DNA of 64,000 bases. Source: a virus. The stretch is taken from positions 1 through 64,000 of the IMG/VR virus record IMGVR_UViG_3300042887_000814. One strand, written 5' to 3'. The notes under the pieces were generated by a model that worked only from the letters and a program-made list of their open reading frames with translations, did no database searches and was not told the DNA's origin. A program made the position numbers and the translations under genes. Below, in pieces: positions 28,879 to 38,000 of the stretch (position 1 is its first letter; every line of letters begins with the position of its first letter).

Positions 28879-31215
28879 TCAGTTTCCTAATCCTGCTAGT
28901 CTTCTGAACTCTGACATATCTTCATCGCCTGTGCGCTCTTTATCACCTGCAAGTACAGGGATAGTTTGCTGACCAGTTGACTTAGGCTTGTTCAATCCAC
29001 CTGAAATCACTTTAGTCATGAACTCAATATCGCGCTCAAATGTCTGCTGTGTACCATCTTTACCTGCATCATTTGCCCACTCATCTAATTTCTTCTCTTT
29101 CTTGTCTTTCTTGTCATCGTATTCGATGTCTTTCTTTACTTCTTTACCGGCTTTTTCTGCTTTGTCGTCATCTTTACCTTTATGACCTTCATCATGTTCG
29201 ATATCTTTAGCGACTTTCTTACCAGCCTTTTCTGCCTTGTCATCCTTCTCACTAGTTGACTCTTCAGCGAGCCATGCTAGTTTCTTGTATAGATTCAAGA
29301 AACTTGTTCTTGATTCGCTCATTGCTTCTTCTTCCTCTTCGGCTGCATCTGCTGATGCTACTGCATCAGCCGCTAATGGATTGCTTTCCATACCGTCTTC
29401 GTTAGTCGCCCCGCCTTTTGCGGTTCCACCTGCTGCCATCGCTGAATCAATTTGTGCTGCGGCTTCTTGACCTTGCTCGTAACCTTCACCATCATCTTCT
29501 GCAACTTGATATTCCATCTGATCTTCTGATTCTACTTCATCGACCATCTCTTTACCTTCGCCGCACTTATGACCTGCTTCCATCATGCCACCGCACTCGT
29601 TGCAAGTTTCTTCTTTAGCGTGATCATGACCTTCTTCATCTTTATAGTCATCGCCACCTGACATGACCTTCAATAGACCCATCATGCCGCCTTTGTCATC
29701 ATAACCACTGAACTTAGGTGCACCGTAATCACTTACAGCCATTGCTGGTTCTGCTGGACCGTCTACTTGTTGCTCACCACCTAATCCACCTAGACCAACT
29801 TGTTTGATGAATGCTAACAACTTGCCTGCATCATCACCTGTTGCTGAAACACTAACTGAATCATCTCCCATGCCGTCGTTTAAACCTTGTGACATGTTTA
29901 CGCTTAGGCCTTCGTTAAGCAAATCATTCAATTGCTTATCTAGGGATTCAAATGCAAATTCATCGATCTTTGCGCTATAGTTTGAACGATCAGTAAATGT
30001 CTTGCCACCTACTGAAAACTTATCACCTTTGTCTGCTTTAGCAAGAGCGGCTGTGAATGCATTACCTTCTCCTACGCCCGCCATACCTGCGCCTGGATCT
30101 GCTGCCATCCCCATCTCTCCCATGCTGCCTTCTTCGGCGCCGTAACCTGCCATATTGTCTACGACATCCTGACCAGATTCAACTTCGCTAACTACTAGGC
30201 CGCGATTTGGCATTAAGCCATAGCACTCATCGATGCCTTCTTTATAACCTTCGTGATAACGACGGTGTTCATCACTACCTTCATTATATTTACTAGCATA
30301 ACTATGCTTACTTAAACCATGTGATTTGCCTTCGTGATAGGCTGCTTCTAATGTATTCATTGCTTCGTCTACCTTCTTTTTCTTTTTGTCGGCTGATGCC
30401 TTCTTCATTGACTCTTTCTTGTTACCATCTTTATCAAGATCAATAAAATCTGGCTTTGCCTCTAATACGTTATCTTTGCGACCTGCACCTAAACCTGCAC
30501 CATAGTCAGGACCTGACTTTGGAATCTCTGCTTCGCTAGTCTTCTTTTTCTTTTCAGGAAGACCCTTGTGTTTAGTTTGTGCAAAGTCTTTAACATCACC
30601 CTTTTTCATTGACTTGGCAACATCTGCTACTGCTTTGCTCATAGGCTTCTCGCCTTTTTGCGCGGCACGTACCATGCCCATGAATTTTTGCTGTGCTTTG
30701 CTTACTGCTTTTTCGTCAAGTTCTTCTTCACCTAATTTCTTATTCATATTGATACGATTAGTTAGGTGTGTCTCTATGTCTTTGCGTTGTGTAGCCTGTG
30801 ACATTTGACCAGGCTGTTGCGCATCACGCTTTGCGGCTGCTGATTTGATAGTGTTCGGGCTTAGTTCATTAAGTTCGTCACCGGCTAAACTCATCTCGCC
30901 CTTGCCTATCGCTGATTTGATTGTTGCGGCAAGTGCAGGATTGCTAACAGTACCTAATGTCTTAGTACCTTGCTTGATTACCTGTGTAGATTGCTTTGCA
31001 GGCTCAATAGTTAATTGCTCCGCTTCATTGATCATGTTCTTATCAATGATATCGAACCAATCTTTCAATGATTTCTTTTTGTCTTTAGCGGCTAGTGCGG
31101 CTTTTTTGGCACGATCACTGGCTGCTTCTTTGTCATGCGGTTTATCAGAAGGTTTAACGTCTTTATCATACGCATCTTCTTCATTAACCATCTCTAAAAA
31201 TTTTCTAAAATCCAT
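28879..31215 (-). CDS. Large charged virion/core protein with a Cys-rich patch
   Basis: A 778-residue, highly charged, probably largely disordered and helical protein. The N-terminus MDFRKFLEMVNEED resembles a T4-type capsid-targeting peptide. Lys/Asp-rich helices follow, then Gly/Met-rich segments. A small C-x2-C-x9-C patch (TCNECGGMMEAGHKCGEG, encoded near 29555-29620) may bind metal. The C-terminus is SEFRRLAGLGN. The composition is that of a prohead core or internal head protein; this is inference. An AAGAGGAACC Shine-Dalgarno precedes the ATG, and a strong terminator follows the gene. Confidence 0.7.
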   Translation of the reverse strand: MDFRKFLEMVNEEDAYDKDVKPSDKPHDKEAASDRAKKAALAAKDKKKSLKDWFDIIDKNMINEAEQLTIEPAKQSTQVIKQGTKTLGTVSNPALAATIKSAIGKGEMSLAGDELNELSPNTIKSAAAKRDAQQPGQMSQATQRKDIETHLTNRINMNKKLGEEELDEKAVSKAQQKFMGMVRAAQKGEKPMSKAVADVAKSMKKGDVKDFAQTKHKGLPEKKKKTSEAEIPKSGPDYGAGLGAGRKDNVLEAKPDFIDLDKDGNKKESMKKASADKKKKKVDEAMNTLEAAYHEGKSHGLSKHSYASKYNEGSDEHRRYHEGYKEGIDECYGLMPNRGLVVSEVESGQDVVDNMAGYGAEEGSMGEMGMAADPGAGMAGVGEGNAFTAALAKADKGDKFSVGGKTFTDRSNYSAKIDEFAFESLDKQLNDLLNEGLSVNMSQGLNDGMGDDSVSVSATGDDAGKLLAFIKQVGLGGLGGEQQVDGPAEPAMAVSDYGAPKFSGYDDKGGMMGLLKVMSGGDDYKDEEGHDHAKEETCNECGGMMEAGHKCGEGKEMVDEVESEDQMEYQVAEDDGEGYEQGQEAAAQIDSAMAAGGTAKGGATNEDGMESNPLAADAVASADAAEEEEEAMSESRTSFLNLYKKLAWLAEESTSEKDDKAEKAGKKVAKDIEHDEGHKGKDDDKAEKAGKEVKKDIEYDDKKDKKEKKLDEWANDAGKDGTQQTFERDIEFMTKVISGGLNKPKSTGQQTIPVLAGDKERTGDEDMSEFRRLAGLGN

Positions 31216-31227
31216 GATTGGTTCCTC

Positions 31228-31839
31228 TTAAGCCATCGCGCCTGTCTTAGGCTTTTCTGGACGTTTGATGTTTGTCATAGGACTCTTATCACCCATTGAT
31301 TTATCATCTAAATAAGGCTTGAAAGGGTCGAATGAATCTGGTGTTTCTTTGGCAGCATACGGCATCATGATCTTACTATCTTTTGATTGCTCTTTGATAC
31401 TGCTTAGATATGAATCAGAATAATCTTTATTTGCTTGTTCTGCACCACTGATCTTATCAAAGTCTTTGTTGTTTGGTTCCATTTGGTTAGCATATTCTTC
31501 TTGCTCACGATTGATGCTATCGTCATACTTACTATCAACCAAACGAACATAATTCAAATTGTAACCTAACAATTGTGCTAATTGCTGAACCATTGGTTCT
31601 GTGCATGGATAACGGAACTTGCACTTTAACAATGTTACTGGTTCGTTTTTAATTCCGGGGAAACCATAGACATCTTTCGCTATAGGAAGTGTCTTGGGTG
31701 TGATAGGACCTGCTGGTTCAAACTTCTTAAGATTGTAGATGAATAGGTCCAAGAAGTTCTTGTCAACTTCACCTGCGATCTTGATTGTAACATCGTACAA
31801 ATGTACGCTTTCAGCAATGTATTGTTTTAGGCTTTTCAT
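31228..31839 (-). CDS. Probable virion protein with T4 capsid-targeting-like N-terminus
   Basis: A 203-residue protein. Its first residues MKSLKQYIAES match the pattern of T4 internal-protein targeting peptides (MKTYQEFIAE), which are removed by the gp21 prohead protease after a glutamate. The folded part (residues 12-100, VTIKIAGEVDKNFLDLFIYN) is followed by a disordered, Asp/Lys/Pro-rich tail. It is located between the packaging genes and the charged core-like protein. No enzymatic motif is present. Confidence 0.65.
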   Translation of the reverse strand: MKSLKQYIAESVHLYDVTIKIAGEVDKNFLDLFIYNLKKFEPAGPITPKTLPIAKDVYGFPGIKNEPVTLLKCKFRYPCTEPMVQQLAQLLGYNLNYVRLVDSKYDDSINREQEEYANQMEPNNKDFDKISGAEQANKDYSDSYLSSIKEQSKDSKIMMPYAAKETPDSFDPFKPYLDDKSMGDKSPMTNIKRPEKPKTGAMA

Positions 31840-31861
31840 ATCTTATAATTCCCGTATCTAA

Positions 31862-31869
31862 TATTTATC
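31862..31869 (-). promoter_or_regulatory. Late-type promoter for the 31839 gene
   Basis: Octamer GATAAATA followed by TTAG. Predicted +1 is about 31856; the leader contains ACGGGAAT. Confidence 0.55.
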
Positions 31870-32350
31870 ATTTATCCGTCTTTTTGTCTAGGAGTGCCTT
31901 AAGTATCTCGTTTCTATCTAACGATTTACCCTCCCCTAAAGGAGTATTGTCAATCTCCTTGTCCTTGCTTGACTGCTTCTGATCCAGTGCTGCCTTCTTC
32001 AATTGTAACTCAATCATCTTGAGTTTCTTGCTTACTTTAGCAGTCTTAGCAGTAATCGCATGTCCTAGCATGGTTCCGGCTACCCCGAAAATCTCACTGC
32101 TAAAGCGGCTATCAACCTGCATACCTAGATCCATCAAGTCTTTATAACTACTCTGTGCTAGGTCCGCTAATTGATCCATCTCTACGTCAGCCGTCTCAAG
32201 TCCGCGCACTTGAGGTAGAGCATTTTCTATCTTCTCAAGGTTGTTTAATGCTGATACTGTAATCTCTTGTGTCTCAGGTGGAAGTTGAAATTCTTCAGAT
32301 TTTTCTTCGTCTTGGGACAAGTTGAACAGTTCTTCAAGTTTTCTAGTCAT
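31868..32350 (-). CDS. 16: Probable small terminase subunit (T4 gp16-like)
   Basis: A 160-residue, mostly helical protein starting MTRKLEELFNLSQDEEKSEE. The central segment (DQLADLAQSSYKDLMDLGMQ, SEIFGVAGTMLGHAITAKTA, then KKLKMIELQLKK) follows the pattern of small terminase proteins of T4-like marine phages, in which a coiled-coil core forms the packaging ring. The large subunit gp17 is not in the window. I prefer ATG 32350 to an upstream ATG at 32389 that would overlap gp4; a late octamer lies four bases before ATG 32350 and there is no Shine-Dalgarno. Confidence 0.6.
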   Translation of the reverse strand: MTRKLEELFNLSQDEEKSEEFQLPPETQEITVSALNNLEKIENALPQVRGLETADVEMDQLADLAQSSYKDLMDLGMQVDSRFSSEIFGVAGTMLGHAITAKTAKVSKKLKMIELQLKKAALDQKQSSKDKEIDNTPLGEGKSLDRNEILKALLDKKTDK

Positions 32351-32354
32351 GCAG

Positions 32355-32362
32355 TATTTATT
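32355..32362 (-). promoter_or_regulatory. Late-type promoter abutting the gp16-like start
   Basis: Octamer AATAAATA, then CTGC, then ATG 32350. The predicted +1 falls inside the start codon (one base off). The octamer overlaps the end of the gp4 gene. Confidence 0.4.
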
Positions 32363-32795
32363 TGCGTTTACCCTTATAGAACAAATCATCTTCGGTGATT
32401 ACTCTAAAGGTACAACCTATCCTTTTGCAATAGGCCATCGCCGCTGCCCATTTTGCATGATTAAGTGCTACCACTGCTCTGTCTTTTGCGCTAGCCACTC
32501 TGCTCTCAATTAGGCTTTGTTTCTTAGGTTTGATCTCTACTACTTCTGCTTTCTGCTGTCCCAATTTGTCTTGGTATAATACAAAGAAGTCAGGTATGTA
32601 TATAGTTTGTTTTCCCGTTAACGGATTTCTATATGGGATTTGAATAGACTCGCTAGCCCATTGAATGACGCTATCGTGATTATCACAAAACATCATAAAT
32701 GTTAGTTCCCAACCCGAACGATATTTAGGCGCGCCTTTGCCTATATACTTTTGTTTATTTCTTACGTGATAACGGCCTTGAGCAAAATTTGCCAT
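32358..32795 (-). CDS. 4: Head-completion nuclease, T4 gp4 type (TnsA-like fold)
   Basis: A 145-residue protein. YRSGWELTFMMFCD (25-38, Glu30), YIPDFFVLY (66-74, Asp69) and VVEIKPKKQ (85-93, Glu87-x-Lys89) form a PD-(D/E)XK site, as in TnsA-like endonucleases and T4 gp4. T4 gp4 finishes DNA-filled heads before tail joining. The neighbours (gp16-like, tail tube, sheath) agree. No transposon genes are present. Confidence 0.8.
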   Translation of the reverse strand: MANFAQGRYHVRNKQKYIGKGAPKYRSGWELTFMMFCDNHDSVIQWASESIQIPYRNPLTGKQTIYIPDFFVLYQDKLGQQKAEVVEIKPKKQSLIESRVASAKDRAVVALNHAKWAAAMAYCKRIGCTFRVITEDDLFYKGKRK

Positions 32796-32796
32796 A

Positions 32797-33165
32797 TCAT
32801 AAAACTACATTGCGCGCCACTGGTTGTACAGGCTTAGGTATTACCGCTACACCATATAGGCTTGTTTTAGATTTAAAACTATTGAGATAGTATGCGAGAG
32901 TTTGATTTAACTGAAGTTTGTTTTTCGATGTGCCTTTGATATTTTCTAATAATTCGATTGCATCTAAGCCTGATTGTTGTGATACTTTAAAAAGAAATGC
33001 TGTAAAATTTTGTGCTATTGCGTCTGTCTCGCATACATCTCTGAAAAAACTTAATACGATATCATATTGATTTGTAGGTATAGATATGCTTTGATTGTAA
33101 AAACTATCAAAGATTTTTATAGTTCTATCAATACCTGATACTTGTACATTAACTAGCGATCTCAT
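32797..33165 (-). CDS. Conserved small structural-module protein
   Basis: A 122-residue helical protein (MRSLVNVQVSGIDRTIKIFD ... FFRDVCETDAIAQNFTAFLF). The type accompanies tail tube and head-completion genes in marine T4-like phages, but I know no function. It is packed with 1-nt gaps between gp4 and the tail-tube-like protein. Confidence 0.65.
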   Translation of the reverse strand: MRSLVNVQVSGIDRTIKIFDSFYNQSISIPTNQYDIVLSFFRDVCETDAIAQNFTAFLFKVSQQSGLDAIELLENIKGTSKNKLQLNQTLAYYLNSFKSKTSLYGVAVIPKPVQPVARNVVL

Positions 33166-33166
33166 A

Positions 33167-34366
33167 TTACTTCCTTACCTGTTGTCCTGCTACAGGTACT
33201 ACTGTTACTGGGTTAGGTGTAGGTGAGTTGCTGATTGTAGGCGCCCCTGCTACTCCTATCGTATATGGTGTGACTGACTTATTTGGTATGTCAAACAATA
33301 TATTTCTGTTTGTACTTATCGGACTACCGAACCCACCTAAAGATTGTCTTAACATGCCTTCTAATTCTTGTTTAGCAGTAACCTTAAGATTTTTATTTTT
33401 GAAAGTATTATATGCAGTGCCTGCTTTTTGAACTGCTCCAAAGAGATTGCCGGATGCTAGGTCTTGTACAAATCCACCGGCAGCATCTACAAGTCCACCT
33501 TGTCCCAATATAGTGCCATTGGCCCCTGCTTTTTGTATAGGGCTTTCTCTTCTATCATATGTTGCTTGATCACCGAATCCAGTAACGATATCGCCGGGCG
33601 ATCTACCGTCTATAGCGCCTTCATTATATACGACAGTCTCATAATCAACTGTCATAGAATTTTGCATCACGCCGCCGCCTTCGTTGTAACTATAAGTGTC
33701 GTGGTTAAAATTAGTGATGATTGGATTAATTAAAGTATGTGCTGTGAAACTATGTTGATTGAAACCAAATACTGTTATATTTTTAAAGAATGGTACTTTG
33801 TGTCCTAATCGAGGAGTTGATGTTTCGCCTATATACCCCCAGTCATCATTTCCCATAATGCTATAATCATATATGTTTGATACATCATAATCAGCATTGG
33901 TTGATTGTGTGGAATTACTCTGACCATTGTTGGGAGGTACAGCACCTCTCTTGCCTAAGAATACAGTTGGTTTAGTTGCGTCTGAGTAATAGTAAGTGTA
34001 GTAAGCATACCACATTCTATTGATGAGGTTATCATTATCATCATGGAATGTTATGTTTATAGGTTCATATCTAATCTTAGTTTGTATTATGCGTTTTCTA
34101 TTATATTGATTCAACTGCACAGTGTTGAAACTGTATGCAGGGAGTTTTACTTCTTTGACTAATAAGCCTATATTTTTATCTACTGAATCTGGCCACGCTT
34201 CTGGATTGATATTAAAGTAGGTATGAAATATGAATTTGAGTTTAGGAGCATTTTGATAACTATTAGTCCTAAACGTCTTGCTGGCGTGGGTGTAATCTCT
34301 AAGGTAATCGCTGCCGAAGAATGCTCCGGCAGCGTCCTTAAGTAGGTTTTGAACGAATCCCGCCAT
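33167..34366 (-). CDS. Tail-tube-like/baseplate tube-initiator candidate (gp54-like)
   Basis: A 399-residue protein. The segment KEVKLPAYSFNTVQLNQYNR-KR (about 70-92) followed by YEPINITFHDDNDNLINRMW (about 98-117) follows the tail-tube fold of the gp19/gp54 family. The N-terminus (SDYLRDYTHASKTFRTNSYQ) and the Gly-rich C-terminus (GQGGLVDAAGGFVQDLASG) are extra. It lies directly downstream of gp19 and gp18. It could be the gp54 tube initiator or another tube-related structural protein; the choice is uncertain. AGGAG precedes the ATG. Confidence 0.6.
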   Translation of the reverse strand: MAGFVQNLLKDAAGAFFGSDYLRDYTHASKTFRTNSYQNAPKLKFIFHTYFNINPEAWPDSVDKNIGLLVKEVKLPAYSFNTVQLNQYNRKRIIQTKIRYEPINITFHDDNDNLINRMWYAYYTYYYSDATKPTVFLGKRGAVPPNNGQSNSTQSTNADYDVSNIYDYSIMGNDDWGYIGETSTPRLGHKVPFFKNITVFGFNQHSFTAHTLINPIITNFNHDTYSYNEGGGVMQNSMTVDYETVVYNEGAIDGRSPGDIVTGFGDQATYDRRESPIQKAGANGTILGQGGLVDAAGGFVQDLASGNLFGAVQKAGTAYNTFKNKNLKVTAKQELEGMLRQSLGGFGSPISTNRNILFDIPNKSVTPYTIGVAGAPTISNSPTPNPVTVVPVAGQQVRK

Positions 34367-34385
34367 AGTCAGGAACTCCTAACTA

Positions 34386-35024
34386 TTAGGTTGTTCCGCC
34401 GATACCAGTTACGCTGTCGCCTGATAAGATTCTACCTATGCTTGCGCCAACGCCACTTGATAACGGTGATTGTATTGCGTTATCATAACGTATGTTTAAT
34501 GCGATCTGCATAGGGTCATTAGTAGCATAGTTCATGCCGCCATAGTTAGCACCCTTTAAGAAGCAACCATAGCACTCCCATGCTTCTAACACTACTGGAG
34601 CACTAGTGCCGTTACCGCCATCTAGCACTTCCATATTAACTTGGAACTTGTAGTCTTGACCTGTAGCCGCTGAAGCCTGTTCTACGAAATCTAACTGCTT
34701 CTGCAATTGCTGACCTACCGCTCTTGAAACTGTGCCTGAAGCATCGTCACGAACGTTAATTGTTAGTTCTGACCATGTATGCTTACCAGCAAGATAGATT
34801 CTTGAGTTGTAGACGTTTAGTGTTACTTCGTCAAATGTTAAATTAGGACGTGTGCAGTCTACTACTTGTTTAGTTAATGATAATCCGCCTGCAGCATCAA
34901 CTCCGAAATTCAAGAAGTTGACTCTAAAGCGATATTGTAGTTTTGGCATTAACAGGCCCTGATTGCCACCGGCATTATCAGATGCTACTGTCATGTTGAA
35001 CAATGATTGTGAGGCTGTTGCCAT
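34386..35024 (-). CDS. 19: Tail tube protein (gp19)
   Basis: A 212-residue protein. PKLQYRFRVNFLNFG (28-42) near the N-terminus, the CTRPNLTFDEVTLNVYNSR segment and an AGKHTWSELTINVRDDASG stretch match the tail-tube protein of T4-like phages. The length is close to that of T4 gp19 (163) with small additions. It stacks to form the inner tube through which DNA passes. A late promoter and an AGGAGA Shine-Dalgarno precede it, and a hairpin separates it from the sheath gene. Confidence 0.85.
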   Translation of the reverse strand: MATASQSLFNMTVASDNAGGNQGLLMPKLQYRFRVNFLNFGVDAAGGLSLTKQVVDCTRPNLTFDEVTLNVYNSRIYLAGKHTWSELTINVRDDASGTVSRAVGQQLQKQLDFVEQASAATGQDYKFQVNMEVLDGGNGTSAPVVLEAWECYGCFLKGANYGGMNYATNDPMQIALNIRYDNAIQSPLSSGVGASIGRILSGDSVTGIGGTT

Positions 35025-35047
35025 TTGTAAATTCTCCTACTTTAAAG

Positions 35048-35055
35048 TATTTATC
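35048..35055 (-). promoter_or_regulatory. Late-type promoter for gp19
   Basis: Octamer GATAAATA followed by CTTTAAAGT. Predicted +1 is about 35042, with an 18-nt leader holding AGGAGA. Confidence 0.65.
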
Positions 35056-35061
35056 AATTTA

Positions 35062-35081
35062 AGAGCCCCTCGCGAGGCTCT
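35062..35081 (-). terminator. Hairpin after the tail sheath gene, likely terminator or attenuator
   Basis: AGAGCC pairs with GGCTCT around CCTCGCGA, which is itself partly self-complementary. The U-tract on the minus strand is poor, so read-through into gp19 is plausible. Confidence 0.55.
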
Positions 35082-35095
35082 CTTTATATTTTCTA

Positions 35096-38000
35096 TTACG
35101 CTCCTGACAACTCACCTGTGTTCAAGACACGAACTGGGATGTAGATGAACTCAGCAGCCTTGACAGGCTCAATTGCTACGTCTACCCACAACTCATTGCG
35201 ATCTATTCTAGCAGGAGTGTTGTTAGATTCATCACAGATTACCAAGTAATCATAGATGCCTCGTTTAGCAACAAGATCAACAAATAGTGATTCGATAACA
35301 CCTGCAATCTGTTGACGAGTCAACTGATCATTTGGTTCGAATACGAATGGTCTTGCGGCTATAGTCAACTGTCGACGGACATAAGCGATCAAACGTGCTA
35401 CGTTTGTTCTATCCAACGCACTCTGACTATTGAATGATGTCTTGTTACCATAGTTCAACAATCCGTTGCCAGTGAAGAACACTAATGGGTTGATGAAGTT
35501 GATGTATAACACATCACGGATGCCGATACGTGTCTTGATGACTTGGAACTCACCAGTATCACGATCTAAGTAACCGATATTCAATGCATTATCGATGATA
35601 CCACGACGAGTACCTGCTGCCGCTAACCAAGGATAAGCGACTGTATCGTTACGCAAGAATGTGCGCAACATCATGTGTGATGCTGGAACTGCCACTTCGT
35701 TACCACTCAAGTCTAGTGCGATACCACTTGGGTAGAACAAGCCTAGATAAGTGTTGCGAGTTACACAACCTGTTTCACCTGTGCTTGTAGCACCTGCAGC
35801 ATTAGTTGCCCATGCTTGAATTGCTGTTGCATCATCAGGTAATCCCATTGGAGTGTCACCTAAGATGTATGCTGTTTCACCGCGATCACTATTCAATACA
35901 ACCATGTTAGGCTGTAGTTCTGGATAGTTAGGTGTTGCCATCAAGTTGAAGAAATTATCTTCATCACGTATAGCAGTATTTGTATCTACTACTGAACGCA
36001 TTGCCGCAACAACCATTGCTCTTTGAGCCTTACGACCCATGTACGGTGCACCGTTTGACTGCAAGCCGCTTGCTGACACCCATGTGCTACGTATAGTTGG
36101 GATCGTTTGATCTGGGAAACTCAATGAATTGAAGTAATTGTTTCTCCACTGCTTGACGTTATATCCTGAACGGCGTGTGTTAAACAACAACATACCTACT
36201 GGATATAGATTTGCATTTGGAGCATCTAAGTCTATGTTTGAACTTAGCAACAATGACTTGATTGTTGGAATCGGATCATTTGCTGGGTTGATTGTATTTT
36301 GATTTGATGACCAACGTGCATCAGCAAACAATATACCTGAACCTGAAACTTGATCTGTGTTGTCGATCAATACCCATGTATCAACACCGTCAACTTGCTG
36401 CCAACGCAAGATTACTGGATAATTTTCTAGATCGCTAGTGTCTACCCATATATCACCATATGCTAATGGTGTGCCATCACTCTGTGTAGTTGGCAAACTT
36501 GCGCTTACTATAGGTCCGTTTGGATCTGTAGTATTAGCACCACTTGGTAGTGGGAAGCCATTGCTATTGAAGTTTACTGTACGATATCCTCTCCAACCTG
36601 CTGCTGTATTTACCATGATATCACATTCATCAGCGACACTATAGAACCAGTTAGTTCCGTTTGCAGGAATCTCTGTCGGCGCGCCTTCGTTTGCTGTGTA
36701 GTCAAATTCTACCCAGTTACTCAACATTACGCCATTCTTAGGAGCAGGGCCGTCACTATTAGTTGATATAGCAATCTTGCTGATAGGACCAGTTGGGCCA
36801 GCACCAGTGATAACTGCCACTATTACTTCTAGATCGTTAGTACCAGTAGTACCGCCTAAGTTAGCACCATTGATTGTGATGCTATCACCTACTGCGTAAC
36901 CAGTGCCCGCTGCTGCTAAAGCAGTGACATGATATTGCTGTGTCTTCATATCAGCCGAGTTTAATTTGTCTACAACGAACTGAGCGCCAGTACCGCCACC
37001 TGAAGTAGTGTTTTGTCCTACTGTGAAAGTTGTATTGATGAAGAAACCTGTCTTGCAGCCTTCTGTAGTTCCTGCCACAAATCCAGCCTGACTCATCAAG
37101 TTTTGACTTAGACCAGTTGTTGGGCTGATATCATCTACCATGATGCTACCACCAAGTGTATGAGTGATCTGGATAGCACCATCAGTGCCTACTGTAGCAG
37201 TTGTATACGGAATGACTGCCGCTTGCCATGCTGCTACGAAATCTTCAGCAAATGTGTTATCTGCTAATGAGAATGCATATGGTCCTGTCCATCCTGTGCT
37301 ATTTGGTGTAGTGATATACACATTAGCAGTATATGGGCCTGTACTAAAACTTGGTGCTGTGTCAGTACCTGTAACTACAGTTGGGCCAGTTGCTAGACGC
37401 TTCCATAGATAAACCATACTCTCATCGAACTGAGCATTGAAATCATATTGACCGTATACTGTTCCTGCAGGGATAGCCTGGCCACCTGTTGAATCTAGCG
37501 CCGCTATGGCTGCCGCATCACCTATTGCTAATGATACGCTCTTAGATCTCCAAGCACTTGCTACTGCATCGTACTCTTTGACTGAAGGGACTAGACCATT
37601 TCCTGATGCTCCTACCTTCAACCATACTGAACCAGTTGGACGAGGTGTTTGTTGTCCAGCACCCCATAATGGCATACCTGCTGATGTAGCATAATATACT
37701 ATAGGCGGGTAATAGATAGATGGTGTGATGCCCATATCAGCCAATACAGTACCGGTGATAGCAGTTAGATTGATACCTGCTGAATTACCGCAGAAAATTT
37801 GTAATCGACCTGAACTATTAACAGAAGCAGTTATACCCTGCCATCCTAAGTTATTGATCTCGGTCGCGACTCCTTGAACTGTGTTATTACCTAGTCCAGG
37901 TACTATGATCTCAGCATTTGCTAACTCTATCGGATAGTCTCCTGCTAGTGTTACGCTGAATTTGTCACCTGCGTTCAATGTTGGATTGCTCTGTGTACCG

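Noticed and set aside
29418-29618. Small + strand frames opposite the charged core-like protein
   Set aside because: The biased Lys/Glu/Asp codons of the minus-strand gene create Ser/Leu/Phe-rich shadows.
32358-32795. TnsA-type transposon endonuclease
   Set aside because: The fold motif fits, but the neighbours are phage packaging and tail genes and no other transposase is present; T4 gp4 is the better reading.
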